This document shows positions 24,987 through 36,900 of a stretch of 64,000 bases of DNA, piece by piece. The DNA comes from Chloroflexota bacterium (GTDB taxonomy: Bacteria > Chloroflexota > Anaerolineae > Anaerolineales > Villigracilaceae). The notes beneath the pieces are model-generated. The model saw only the letters and a program-made list of their open reading frames with translations, made no database searches and was not told the DNA's origin. Numbering within the stretch: position 1 is the stretch's first letter; every line of letters begins with the position of its first letter. The DNA is taken from NCBI GenBank assembly GCA_016234495.1, contig JACRBI010000004.1, forward strand, positions 62,001 to 126,000, written 5' to 3'. The translations under genes and the position numbers were made by a program.

Positions 24987-27900
24987 GGCTGGCCTCCATA
25001 CAACAAGGCCGGCACCACCTGCGCATCCAGCCACACCTGCACATCATCATACGGCTTGCCCGCCATCAGCCATTGCTGTTCAAGCGCCTTCCACGCGCCC
25101 TTGCCCAGCTTGCCGCCTGTCATGGCGTACATCCCAACATAATCCAAAAGCATGGTGCTCCACCCGCTGGTGTCAATCCGCTTGAATACATGCCCCCTAA
25201 AGATCGGCTCGTATTGCGGGTACGTTTCAAACCAGGTATCCTTCCAATCCCAATACTGCTTTAGTTCGGGGTGTTCAACCAGGTAGCGTGTGCGCTTGCT
25301 CTTCGGGAGATTGAAGTATTCATTCTCCTGCGTAAAGTAATTCGGGAATTTCTCCGCCCGCTGGCTAAAGTATTTATCCGTCACCTGTGTGATCTGCGGG
25401 TCATACTTCTGCAAAGGCGGGGTCGGGTTCTCGATTGCCGGCGCGGTCTGCTCCACATTCGGCACGCGCTTGCTCAACATCTGCGCCCAGCGGGTCAACG
25501 TCTCTACGTCCACATCCATAGGGGCGCGGGTTTCCTCATCCCGGAACGCTTCCTGAAAACCGCGCGCCTCAGCCTCGAATGTCTTCTGGTCTGTCTTCCC
25601 AAGCGCCATATACCCATCCCATATCTGGCTCACAAGGAACGATGATAGTCTTTCCTCCGGCTTCTTGTTCTTCGCAAGGTAGGCCTCATACTCAGGGTGT
25701 TCGTCAAAAAATTTCCCTATCGCTTTGTCGTCGCCCATGTCTTTCTTTTTCCAGGCCTCGTTCCACTCCTGCGCTAATCCTCGGTATTCCAGTTCTCCGC
25801 TCGGTAACAGCCCCGCCCCAAACAGTGAGGGCACGCTGGTCGCCGCAAGCCGCGCCACTCCCTGCCCAAAGTTATCCGCCGTCAAGCCGGCCATCATCGA
25901 AGACGCAAGCGGCACGCGCATGGCGAGCTCATACTTCACCCTCTCGCGCGCAAGGTCAAAGTTCGCGCCCGTCCGCTCCAGCATGGCTATCTGCGCTTCC
26001 TCCGCGCTGATATCCCCATCCGCAACCATGTTCGCAAGCTGGCGGTCTATGTAATATTCGCCGTACTCTCCAAACTCAGGCAGTCCCAATCCTTCCCGAA
26101 GCATCTGCTCAGGCTTCCCGATCAACCCAAGCACATCTCCAAACGGCTCCGCCCAGGTATTCTGTGTCACCGTGTCTATCGCCTGAGTCGTGTTCAAGAT
26201 CGGCGTCGGGTTTATGCTTTCCCTGCCGCCCGGAGATCCCGGAATATTCTTCACGCCCAGCAGCTTCAGCGGGGTGGTCAAATACCAGGCCGGTCCGAAC
26301 ATCATTCCCATAAAATCAAGCGGGTTTGAAATCGCACTCTCGCGCCGCATCTGCGCCTCGGCAAACGCCCGCTCCCACGTTGAGCCGCTGTGCGTCCGCG
26401 CCGCCTCCACAATCTCCGTCTCGCTTGCCCTGCCGTCCTGCGCCCATTCCTGTAACACGCGCTCGGCCTCCGCCTGCTGGCTGTTGGAGTCCCTCGTCAT
26501 CTGCTCGAACGGCCTGCCAAAGTTCGCAAACGGGAACAGTGTTTTCAACGGGTCAATGTACAACCCGTCGCCCATCCAGTCGGGCATCCACGGCGCGGGT
26601 ATCTTGATCTTGCCGCGCAATCGTTCAGGGATGTCACGCTCATAGCGGTTCTGCTGTCTCTTGATACGGGCATAGTTCGCAAACCACGAAGGCCGGTCCA
26701 GCGCGCGCAATGCCCAATTCATCATCGATCGCGTGTAATAAAACTGGTACGGGAAAAACTTCTCAAGCTGGCTGTCAAACCCATAGCGCCGCTTGTAGTT
26801 CAGCATCGCAAAATCGCGCTGGTTCTCGCCCCATCGTATCGTTGCCAGTTTCGCGCCCGCCATGTCGCCCTTTACCTGCTGCATGTACTTCCTCAGCATC
26901 TCCTGTCCTTCCGGGCTCATGTCGCGCATCGCGCCCTCTGGCGTCTTGTTATCCAGTCTCTTGATCGCCACGTCGCGCATCTTATCCAGCAGCGGCATCA
27001 CATGCTGACTCCATCCCTCGTCTTCAACCTCCGAATGCAGCACCACATCCGCCGCCTGTTCATACCCGCCCAATGGCATACGCGGGTCGGCATCCGGCAG
27101 TATCGGCGCATCCTGGTAAAGCGTTGGTTGCTTTGCCGGCGCATCGTTCCGAATCGGGAAGCGTTTCAGGAAGGCGTCGAGACTCTCAGGCGCAACGTAA
27201 AAGAAATTCCCAATCGCAGAGAATGACGCGCCGTTATTCATCAACACATCCTTATCCTTGATCCGTGCCTTGTCGATCACGATCTTATCCTCGCGCGCCC
27301 CGCCCCGTCCCATGTATAGCTCCCACTCTGCCACATCCGCGCCTGTGATCTTGATCCTGTCACCTGCTTGCAGGTCGATCATGGCCGTCTCTGGTTTATG
27401 TCCGCTCCCCAATATCTGCCCAAAGTGTTCGGCCACATCCTTAACCTTGCTGGTCTTTACCCGCAAGCCAGTTACATACTGGTTCTTCTTCTCATCAAAG
27501 AATTGCACCCAGCGCATCCAGGCATTCCCGCCTTGCAAGTACCTCTCGGCCACATCCGCGCCCGCTGTCACCACTCCCTTAACTTCGTTCATGTGCGGGG
27601 TAAGCACGCCGTCAATGATTCCGTACTTGCTCCCGTCGGCGGCTCTCACTTCGGTCATGCGTAGGTTGTCGCCCAAGTCCACCTGTCTGGTAATGTCGCC
27701 TGTCTGTGCGGCTGTATTGCGCTCGGCTGTATCGTCAAGTTCCGATCCAGCGTTCATGATCTCGGCGCGTTTGGCTGTGTACGCATCCATAATCTCGTTG
27801 GCAGTCTCAACCTCGATAGACTGCAAACCCATCAGGAACTTGCTAAGTGACTGTGAGTTAGTATCCAGTGTTGAACGTGGTACATCTGGTATCTGTGGGT

Positions 27901-30900
27901 CGCGGAAGAACTTATCAAGGAACGCCATCTTCCACTCAGGTTTGAACTCCTGCCATGCCGCATTCAGCGCAATCTTATCCAGCGTTGTGCCAAGTTCGAA
28001 TGTATCTGTAAGCGCACTGGTTCCCGTAGACTCTGCGCCGCCTTTGGATGTCGCGCCCAATCCCTTCATGCGGTTGGAGATCGTCGCTACAAACTTCTTC
28101 TCTCCTGCGCTGCCAGTGTGCATCACTGTGATGATCGGGCTGCTTACTTGTCCTGTGCGGTCTACCCGTCCAAGTTCCTGTTTGAAGTCTGTCGCGCTCC
28201 ATTCGTAATCGCCTACGATCAGGTGTATCCGTTTCTTGCCTGTTACATCGTGCAGGTTAATGCCCGTCTTGCCAGCTTTTGAGATAACGATCAGGTCAAT
28301 CTTATTATTCTGAAAGTCCTGCTGTGCCTGTATTCTGTCCTTGGTGGAAGTTGATCCGATCACAAACGCAATCCGATCCCCGAACGCATCCCGCAATACA
28401 TCCACTGGCGAAGGTAGACTCTCCAGGTCTTTCAAATCTTCTTTGAGCGTCAGCACTTCAACCAATGCTTCGGGTATCTCGGTCGGGTCGCTGAAGGTAT
28501 CCTTGCCGATCTTCTCAACCTTCTTTGTGTTGATCTTGTCAATCGCAGAGACAAGACTTCCAGACTCTCCGCTCGAATCGCCAACAGATACAATCGAGAT
28601 AACCGCCTGCTCTCCGCGTTCTATGGATGCGCGTGCCTCATCGATAATGCCAGGTAAACGCATGTTGAACAATGCCCGTTTTGCATCGGCCTGAATATCT
28701 CCATTGATACCGAATAGTGCCGCCGCCTTCTTTGCGCCTTCATTCATCGCGCCAAACTTCGACCATGCGTCATACATTCGCCTGTAAAGTTGAACTCGTT
28801 TGTTGAAGGATGCTTTTGCTTTTGCTGGCGGGATGTACTCTTTCACGCCAAAGTCCACACCTGCGCGTGAAATATCTCGCGCCATGTAACTACCCGCCAC
28901 TTTCAACTCGCGCATGATCTGCTCGGTGTGTGCTGGCGGGAGGGTTGAGTCGAAGGCACCCAATCCTTTCTTGCCCCACTTGCCGCTTTCAGCCTTCGAG
29001 AGAATATCGCTCGCGTCCCTCATCCCAACATCTTTTATGTCGGCTCGGTCGGGCGGGGAGAATGTTTCAGTATACGCTTGCTGTGCATCCCCAATAAAAC
29101 CTTGTATGTCGTTGGGTGATGCTTCATAACCAAGTGCGTCAAGCCGCTTGCCTACCAGGTCGGCAACGATGATCGCCTCCGTCTCTGTTTGGACTGGCGA
29201 ACGATAGCTTTTATCCTTTATCTCGAATCGGTAATAGTCATTTCTGTACTCGGTTGACTTGTAAAATCCTATCTCTCCAACTTTCCAGCCGTCATACTCG
29301 CCACCGTATTGGTTGGTAACCTTGGCTGGCTTGGCTCCTATTCTTTCTCTCTCGGCTTGCACTTTCTCCACCCACGTATCCACGTTGGCGCGGGCAGTCT
29401 GCTTCCGTTTCATCTGCTCAGGGCTTTCTTGCCCCGTAATCACCTTCACCCAATCATCAAAGCCATCCAAAGACCACACCTTCAAGCCGTACAGGTAGCG
29501 CAAGTCTGCCAGGTCTATGCCCGGTGTCGCAGTCAGATACAACATACTTGCCTTATCCCCGATCCAACTCTTGTGCAGGTCTGTCCAGGCTTGCCCTCGG
29601 TCTGTGCCGCTGTTCTTAAATTGGTGAGCTTCATCCACCACTACCACGTCTGCACGAAGTTCTTTTATCTTCGGTGCAAAATTCGCAAACTCGTTGGCTG
29701 TTACAAAATAAACTGTCGGCTCCGCAAAGGTTGGTATGGCTTCCTCGCCTTTCTTTACCTTCGGGAAGTTCTCGCCGCGCAGGAAGATACGTTTCGCTGG
29801 GTAATCTGTTGGGGCTTCACCTCTTGGGAATGCTCCGTTCTCGTCTGCCACGCTGTTATACACATGCGGGAACTCGCCATTCATCAGGTTAAGTACGTTC
29901 TGCTCATCCTTGGTAATGACCAGGATTTTCTTTTTCCCCTTCTCAATGCGGTCAAGCACAAAGGCCGCGCCCGTTCTGCTCTTGCCCATGCCCACATCAT
30001 CGGCCACCAGCATACCCATGTTGTGCTTGTCGTTCTGCTGAATGGCTGCCCACACCGGGTCGATATTTCCCTCATGCGAAAGTGCGCGGTTATTCATCGC
30101 CCGCATCACGGAGGGGGATGGTCTGTATGCTTCTTCAAGATCGGGGTATGGAACGCCCGCTAATCCTTTGGTTTCTACAACTGTGTTCGGGTGCGGATGT
30201 GCTACGTCCCCTTCTCCCAAAGGCGACCTTGCCAGATATTCAGCAAAGCTTCGAGAGTTCTTAACTTCCGCTTTGCCAGCGATAATCCTGGCTTTGAAAG
30301 CATCGGAGTAAGTTCTTCGTTCAACGCCTGCTGGAATGTTTGCGGGCTTGCCGTCCACCACCACGGCACGAGTATCCCCTCCCGCTCCTTCCAATTCAGC
30401 AGATCCCGTACCACGCTCCGCGACTCTCCCGTCAAGTCCATCCCCATCTCTACCAAGTCCCACTCGTTCTCCTCGGTCAAGAGGAATTCCAACGGGTCGT
30501 ATTCCAGCTTCGCTTGGCTTACCGATTCGCTCTGGCCTGCCTGCTTCACCCAGGCGGGCGGCGGGGTCAACGATTCCGCTGGCGTCTGGTCCGGCGACTG
30601 TCGGTCTAAGTTGTCTTTGAGCATTGTCTACTGCCTCCTGTGCGCGCTTCGGCACACTCTCTACCGCTTTCACGTATTCCGCTAAGGTCTTTGGTTGTGT
30701 GTCCCCATAATGTTCTACGGTTGGCACATCCAAAAGATGCGAAGTCTTGTCGATCACCACCAGCAAAGATGATACGTCCGTGCCTCTCTGCTTGTACGCG
30801 CCCGGTAGACTCTCGATCACCGCCTGCACGGTGTAATTCTTTTTCAGCCATTTATAAAACTCGCTCGGCTTGTTGGTGATAGCGCGCGTCTTCCTATCCA

Positions 30901-33900
30901 AAGTATACAACCAATTGGCTGGCATTACACCTGTCAATCTTCCGCCGTCTGGCATCCTTTGTAATGTCAGGTAGGTAAAGCGCTGACTCCAATCGTTCAT
31001 CTTCACCGGCACATTCACAGGCGTGCCATACTTGCCAGTTGAATACGCTCCCCAGGGCGGGTTGGTGATGACATTCGTCGCCCACGGCCCGGCCTTCTTC
31101 CCGTCCGCGATCACCCAATCCTTATCCATCAGGCTGATCCCTGTCGGTTCATACCCGATCAGGCTCAATACCTGCTGTCTGCCCGCGTCAATTTCATTCA
31201 CCTTTAGGGTGATGTCTTCGCGCCCAAAGAATTTATCAACCAGGTTCGCGGTTCCTGCTGTCGGCTCACCCAGCGTATCCCCTGCCCGCACATCTGCCAC
31301 CCAGCCCGCCGCCTCGCTGATCGTAATCGGCGTGCTGAATTGTTGCAGTTTCATCTTGCCCAATGTGCGCCGCGCCTCCGTCAAATTAGACTCAAGCGCA
31401 TCCATCGCCTCGATCCGCTCCTGCAAGCCCGCCCCGCGTGAGTCCAGTTCCGCCCGCACCTTGCGCGCCTGCATGTTGTACGCCCCCTCCATGATGTCAT
31501 AGGCTAAATTCAACTCGCCTTCATCATCGAGATTAAATCCAAGGTTCTTGATAAACGACTCAAAGTCGCGGCTCTTTGCAAACCAATCCTTCGCCTCGAT
31601 CTTCTCCACCAGCGCATTCAGTAACCGACTCTCACGGTTATCCACTGGTTCAACCTTCGGCGTTTCTTCCACCAATCCCTGCTTGATCTTGGCAAGGTTC
31701 TCCTCATACCTCATACCTAATCCCTCACCCCTAATTCCTTCCCCCTCCCCTCCCAGCATCTTGTCAAAGAACGCCCGCATCTCAGGCGTAAGGTTCACAT
31801 CAATGGCCGATCCAGTGATGACCGAATACACCTTGTACAGCCAGTTCCTAAAGTTCTTGAAGACTCTCGCCAGGGCCGGGGTCGGGGCTTTGCCATCCAC
31901 CATGTACCGCTCAAACCCGCGTGAAAACATCTCGTGTTCAAGCACGTACTTCGCCTCATCGAACGTATCAAAGGCGCGTGTCTCTCCGCTCGGACTCTTA
32001 TAGCCAAACGTCCCGTCATCCAGCTTCGTAATGCTGTGCCTGCCGTTCCCATTCACGGCTTCCCAAATCTGCCTTCCGCCCTCTGCCTTCTGCTCCATCC
32101 TCGCCCACTCCTGAAAGACTCCAAGGTCATCCAGCATCTTCACGTTGCCGCGCTCCGCCATGTCCTTCATCATTTGCAGGAACACATGCCCGTTCTCGTG
32201 GACGATGGTTGAAATATCCCCGCCCTCCCACGCGGAGATGATCGCCTTCCCGTCGAGGAATTGCACCCCCCCTTTATTAAATTGTTCCAGCGTGGTATTT
32301 TCCCGCTTGACTTTTTCAAGCCATTGCAGTACCCTGCTATTAGAGTTGCTTCCGCCCAGTTCCCCCGTCTTGTAAATGTCGGAAAGGATAGCGGAGGCAG
32401 CTTTCATATCCTCTCCAAGAATCACAAGATTATCGTAATAAAGATTTTTCCCTTTCCCTTCTTCCCGCACAATCAAATTAACAATCACCTGCTCGCCGTC
32501 AATCTTTACCCTGGCGGCATAGTTATGTACTGCTTCAATGTTCGGCCTGTTTTTTCTGTCTGGCTCGCTGAATAGATGGATCGCGTCTCTCATGATCCCG
32601 TCAAGGTTTTGAATTACGCGGATATTGACCGCCCCCTCGGATTTATGCGAAACAGTTTTATTAAACCCGCTTCTCGGAAATTCAATCACCCTCCCGCTGT
32701 CCCTATTCGTCACCTTCTCAAAAGATAAATACCTTTGCAGGGCGTTGGCAATCAGGCTCTTAATGTTCCCATTCCCCCCAAGACTGCGGCTGTCCACAGG
32801 TATTGACTCCATCGCCGCAAGGCGTTTTGCCTTCTGCGCGGCGCCGCCGTGAGAAGCATCCTGAAACAAAATTCCCCGCGCCTGCATAGCCACACTCTCC
32901 GCCATGCGCGCGCCGCGTTCCGATAACCCGTGCATCGTGTCCAGTATCGCTATGCGGTCTGCTCTTGTTTCATCACGCAAAGCAGAGAGAACATCCTGCA
33001 CACTGGTTCGTTCCAAAGCGCGGGCATAGCCTTCTATCTCTTCGGAGGTCATGCGCCTGTTATTGGTTTCAATTCTTCCGTCATCCTGCATCAACCCGCC
33101 GCGCTCCCCTTTCAGCACGTCGCCATACTTCGCGTACATCTCCTCTTTCGTCTTACCGTCCTGCTTCCCGATCCATTCCAGCGCCGAGTCGCTCACCTTC
33201 ATCCAGTCGGCAATCTCCTGCTCGCTGGCTTTCGGGAAGGCGTCTCTATATCTTTCCTCCAATAGCTCGCGCGTCATGGCTATATCTGCGGTCTGCTGTT
33301 GTTCCTCCACCGCCAGTTGTGAGCGCGTCATAGACTCTGCTATCGCTTCCTGGTCTGCCTCTGCGATCTGCCGCGCAATCACATCATCGAATACCTGGCT
33401 TGCGTAGGCTTGCAGGTTCGGGTCAAGGTCGTTCGGCATGTCGGCAATGATGTTCAACTTCTCCGCGTCATCCGCCGCATTCAACCTGTCCACCCAATCG
33501 GTTGCGCTAAACGGTTCCGCATTCTGCATTTCGCTCGCTTCGCGTGCTTCGATCTCCTCAAGCTGTGCCACCGCCGCGTCTTCCTTCTGCTGTTCAATAT
33601 GCGCGGCCTCGTCTGCCTTGATCGCTTTCTCATTGGCTGTGTAATCATGCCCAATCGGGTAAACCTTCTCGCCCTGGTAGGACCGGTCGAGCAATTCCTG
33701 TAACTGCTTCACTCCGCCTATATCATCGGGTCGGTTTACGTCAATCGCGTACTTTCCTTCTTCAGCAACCAGCCGCACAATATCGCTAATGTCGCGCCCG
33801 CCTGTGGTGAACAAACCCGGCATGGTATTGGCTTTCGCATCGTGCGCCCATTCCGCCTTCTTCGCAATGTCCAACCCGCCCATCTTCTTGATATAAACCA

Positions 33901-36900
33901 ACAGCGAAATATCCTTTGCGATCTTCGCCTTCTTCTGTTCCATGGCTTTGGCCGGCGCTTCCCTTACCACGCGCTCCGCCTGCACATCTACATCCCTCAA
34001 ATTGAGAATGGACTTAACCACTTCTGGTTTCAGTCTGCCATCGTCCAACCCTCTCAGGTCCGGGAAGCCGCCGTACTTCTCGTCCATCAGAGCGCGCATA
34101 AGCGCGTGCTTGTCCTTGCCGCCGCCCAATACACTGCGGTCAAAGTTCCCGCCCTGCGCCCAATACCCCTCGGCCACATCCCACACCGCCGAAACAGCCG
34201 CCGCCTTTTCCTGCGCCCTGCTCTCGATGTCTGCCTTCAACTGTACCCGCTCGGCTTCATCCACCTTGCCCTGCGCGATCCTGTCTAAATTCGCTATCGC
34301 CTCCTGCTTGATCTTCGCCATTTCATAGATCATGAATTTATACGTCTCGCCCCAAAACTTCTTGGCCGCAATCTGGCGCAGTTCCAAAGGCACGCCCGCC
34401 GCCCGCGCCTGTTTCTGTTCATCTCTAAAGGTCTGCTGGCGCGTTACCATCTCCTTGCGGAATTTGGCAATCTGTTCGTAAGCCTGCCGCGCCGCCTCGC
34501 CCACCTCCGCGTTCTTGAAAAGCAATTCATACTGCTTGCCGATCAAGTCCGCCATGCGCAGAGTGTTGGCGTCCTCGCGCGCAAAAGCCTTCTTGAAAGC
34601 CTTGTCTATGTTGTATTCGATTGCGTCCCGCTCTGTGTATTGCAGCGGGTTATCCCAATCGTCGCGCCATTTCTCAAAGTGCCCGCTCCTCTGCTCGCGC
34701 ATGTAACGGTATACATTGTCCATCGTGTTAACCGTATCGCCCATCGTGGCAAGAAACTGCCGCGCAAGCGGGTTATCTCCCAGCCCCACGCCCTTTATAA
34801 TTCCAAGGTAGGTACTGGCTCTCAGTGTATTAAAGAATCTATACTCGTCCGTGCTTTGTTCATAGGCGCTGTCCCATGTCAACTTCCGCATCTTCGGGTC
34901 AAGCATATCCATACTGTCGGCGGCTATCCCCATCCGCTCCAAGTGCTGAATATGTTTCTCCATCCCCATCTCTTCGATCTCTGTCGCAATATCTACAAAC
35001 GCCTTCGCGCCTTCCGTGGTCAACCGCTGGCTGATCTTCTCCGCCCGCGCCACCATATCGCGCGCCGCGTCCATATCAATCTTGTTCCTTGCTTTGCGCC
35101 TTGCCCTGTCGAACGCCGCGAATACCTTCTCGCGTGTGTCCACGCCTCTCAGGTTATCGTCAAGGCTGTCCAGCACGCCCGCCTTTTCCAAAATATCCGA
35201 AGCCTCCGCGCTGGTCTTGCCCGCCATCTGCGCCGCCTCATGCACCAATGCGCGCGCCCGCAGTCCCTTCTCGCGCCCGAAGATCGCGCTCTCCACCTCG
35301 CGTATGTTCATGCCCGACTCAATCGCGCTGTGCATCAAGTTCGGGTCAAGCCCCGCCGCCTTTACCGCCGCCTTCAACTCAGGCGACATTTCCTTGAAGC
35401 CTACGTTCCGCTTCCACGTCTGCCCCCAAAAGTTCTTCATCGCAATGACGTAACCCTGCTGGCCTTCCAACTTCTCGAACGCCGAAGACAATCTGGTAAA
35501 CGGCATCATGTTCCCGGCCTTGCTTAACATCCTCTGCGCCCATGCCAGTGCGCCCTTCGTCTCGGTCTGCGCCGCTCTTATCGCCTTGTCTGTCGCAACC
35601 GCATTTTCCCCCGCCTGGCTAAACTCACCCGCCATGCCAAAGCCCTCATGCAGGCGGGTCGGGGTCGCGCCAAATCTATCCATCCACTTATTGATCTGCC
35701 TCGGAGTCATGTACCCGTATATGCCGGTCGCCGCCCGGTGTACCATGTTGCTGATCCCATTCGTCAGCGCATAACCGGGGCTTCCCCCCAGCAATAGGAT
35801 GGACTGCGCCGCTTTCAACAAGTGCGCGGTTCGTGTTGTAAATGAGTCTGGTTTCAGCCCCAACTGTTTGGATACCCACGTATCGAAATGCTCTGCCATA
35901 TCCCCAAGCATCGAAGCCCGCCACTGACCGGGGTTCCACGGCAGCGCCCCTTCCCCATCGAAGATGTCTACGATCTGCTTCAACGTCTCAGGCTTGAATG
36001 TGCCCGCCTCCACATCGGCCAGTAACGCCCGCGCCGCCGGCGACTCTGACCGCCGCGCCTCATTCACGATCCGCGCAAAGTCCTGCTGGTATGTGCCGCG
36101 TTTCGCCCAATCGTCAATCAGCTTGCCGGGTTCGGTTCGCAGAATACTCGCAATCTGAAACAACGGTTCGCGGTTCGGCGCGCCTGCCTGCCATTCAGCA
36201 ACCCGCTTATCCAGCACGTCCGCCGCGAACGCCTTGATCGCTGGCTGCACCGTGTACCACTCCGGGCTGTCTGCCAGTTTCAACCCCATCTCAGCCCACA
36301 CCGCATTATCCCCGCCCGCAATCCTGCGTACAAATCTCGCCGCGTCTTCCGGGTCGTCAATCACCGAAAGGATCGCGCTCATATTCTCAAAGAAAAAGTT
36401 CTTCCCCAATTCAGCCCTTGCGCCAGGCTGAAGCGTGCTCATCTCCTGCAACCAGTTCAACTTTGTGGGCTTGTCCAGCAATCCCATGTTGCTGAATTTC
36501 CCCGCCCGTATCTTCCCTTCGCTTGTCACCCCTGCAATCTGCCGCCCCATCCATCCCAATTGATCCACCTGAAAAGATGGGTCAATCGTCTTCGCCATTC
36601 CCTGCGTCTGCACCAATGCGCGGTACTTGCTGATAGCCTCCTGCACTCCGCGCGTTCTCGTAAACGCCGCCTCCCCCACCTTGTTCCCCGCCAACTTAGC
36701 CACCCTCCGCCCCACTACACTCTGTGCCTGTGGCATAACATTCAGCGGGTCGATTACTGCCTGACCGATCATGTCGCCAATCTGCGCTTTGATCCCCGTC
36801 TGCATCTCGGTCATCACTTCGCGGTAGTTCCTGCCCTTTGCGATCTCAGCCCGCGCCGCATCAATCCGCTCGATCCAACTTTGCTCCAACTCAACGGGCA

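Noticed and set aside
27258-28208. Long open frame on the plus strand opposite the giant gene
   Set aside because: It has no ribosome-binding site, its composition mirrors the reverse complement of the helicase region, and similar antisense frames occur along the whole giant gene.
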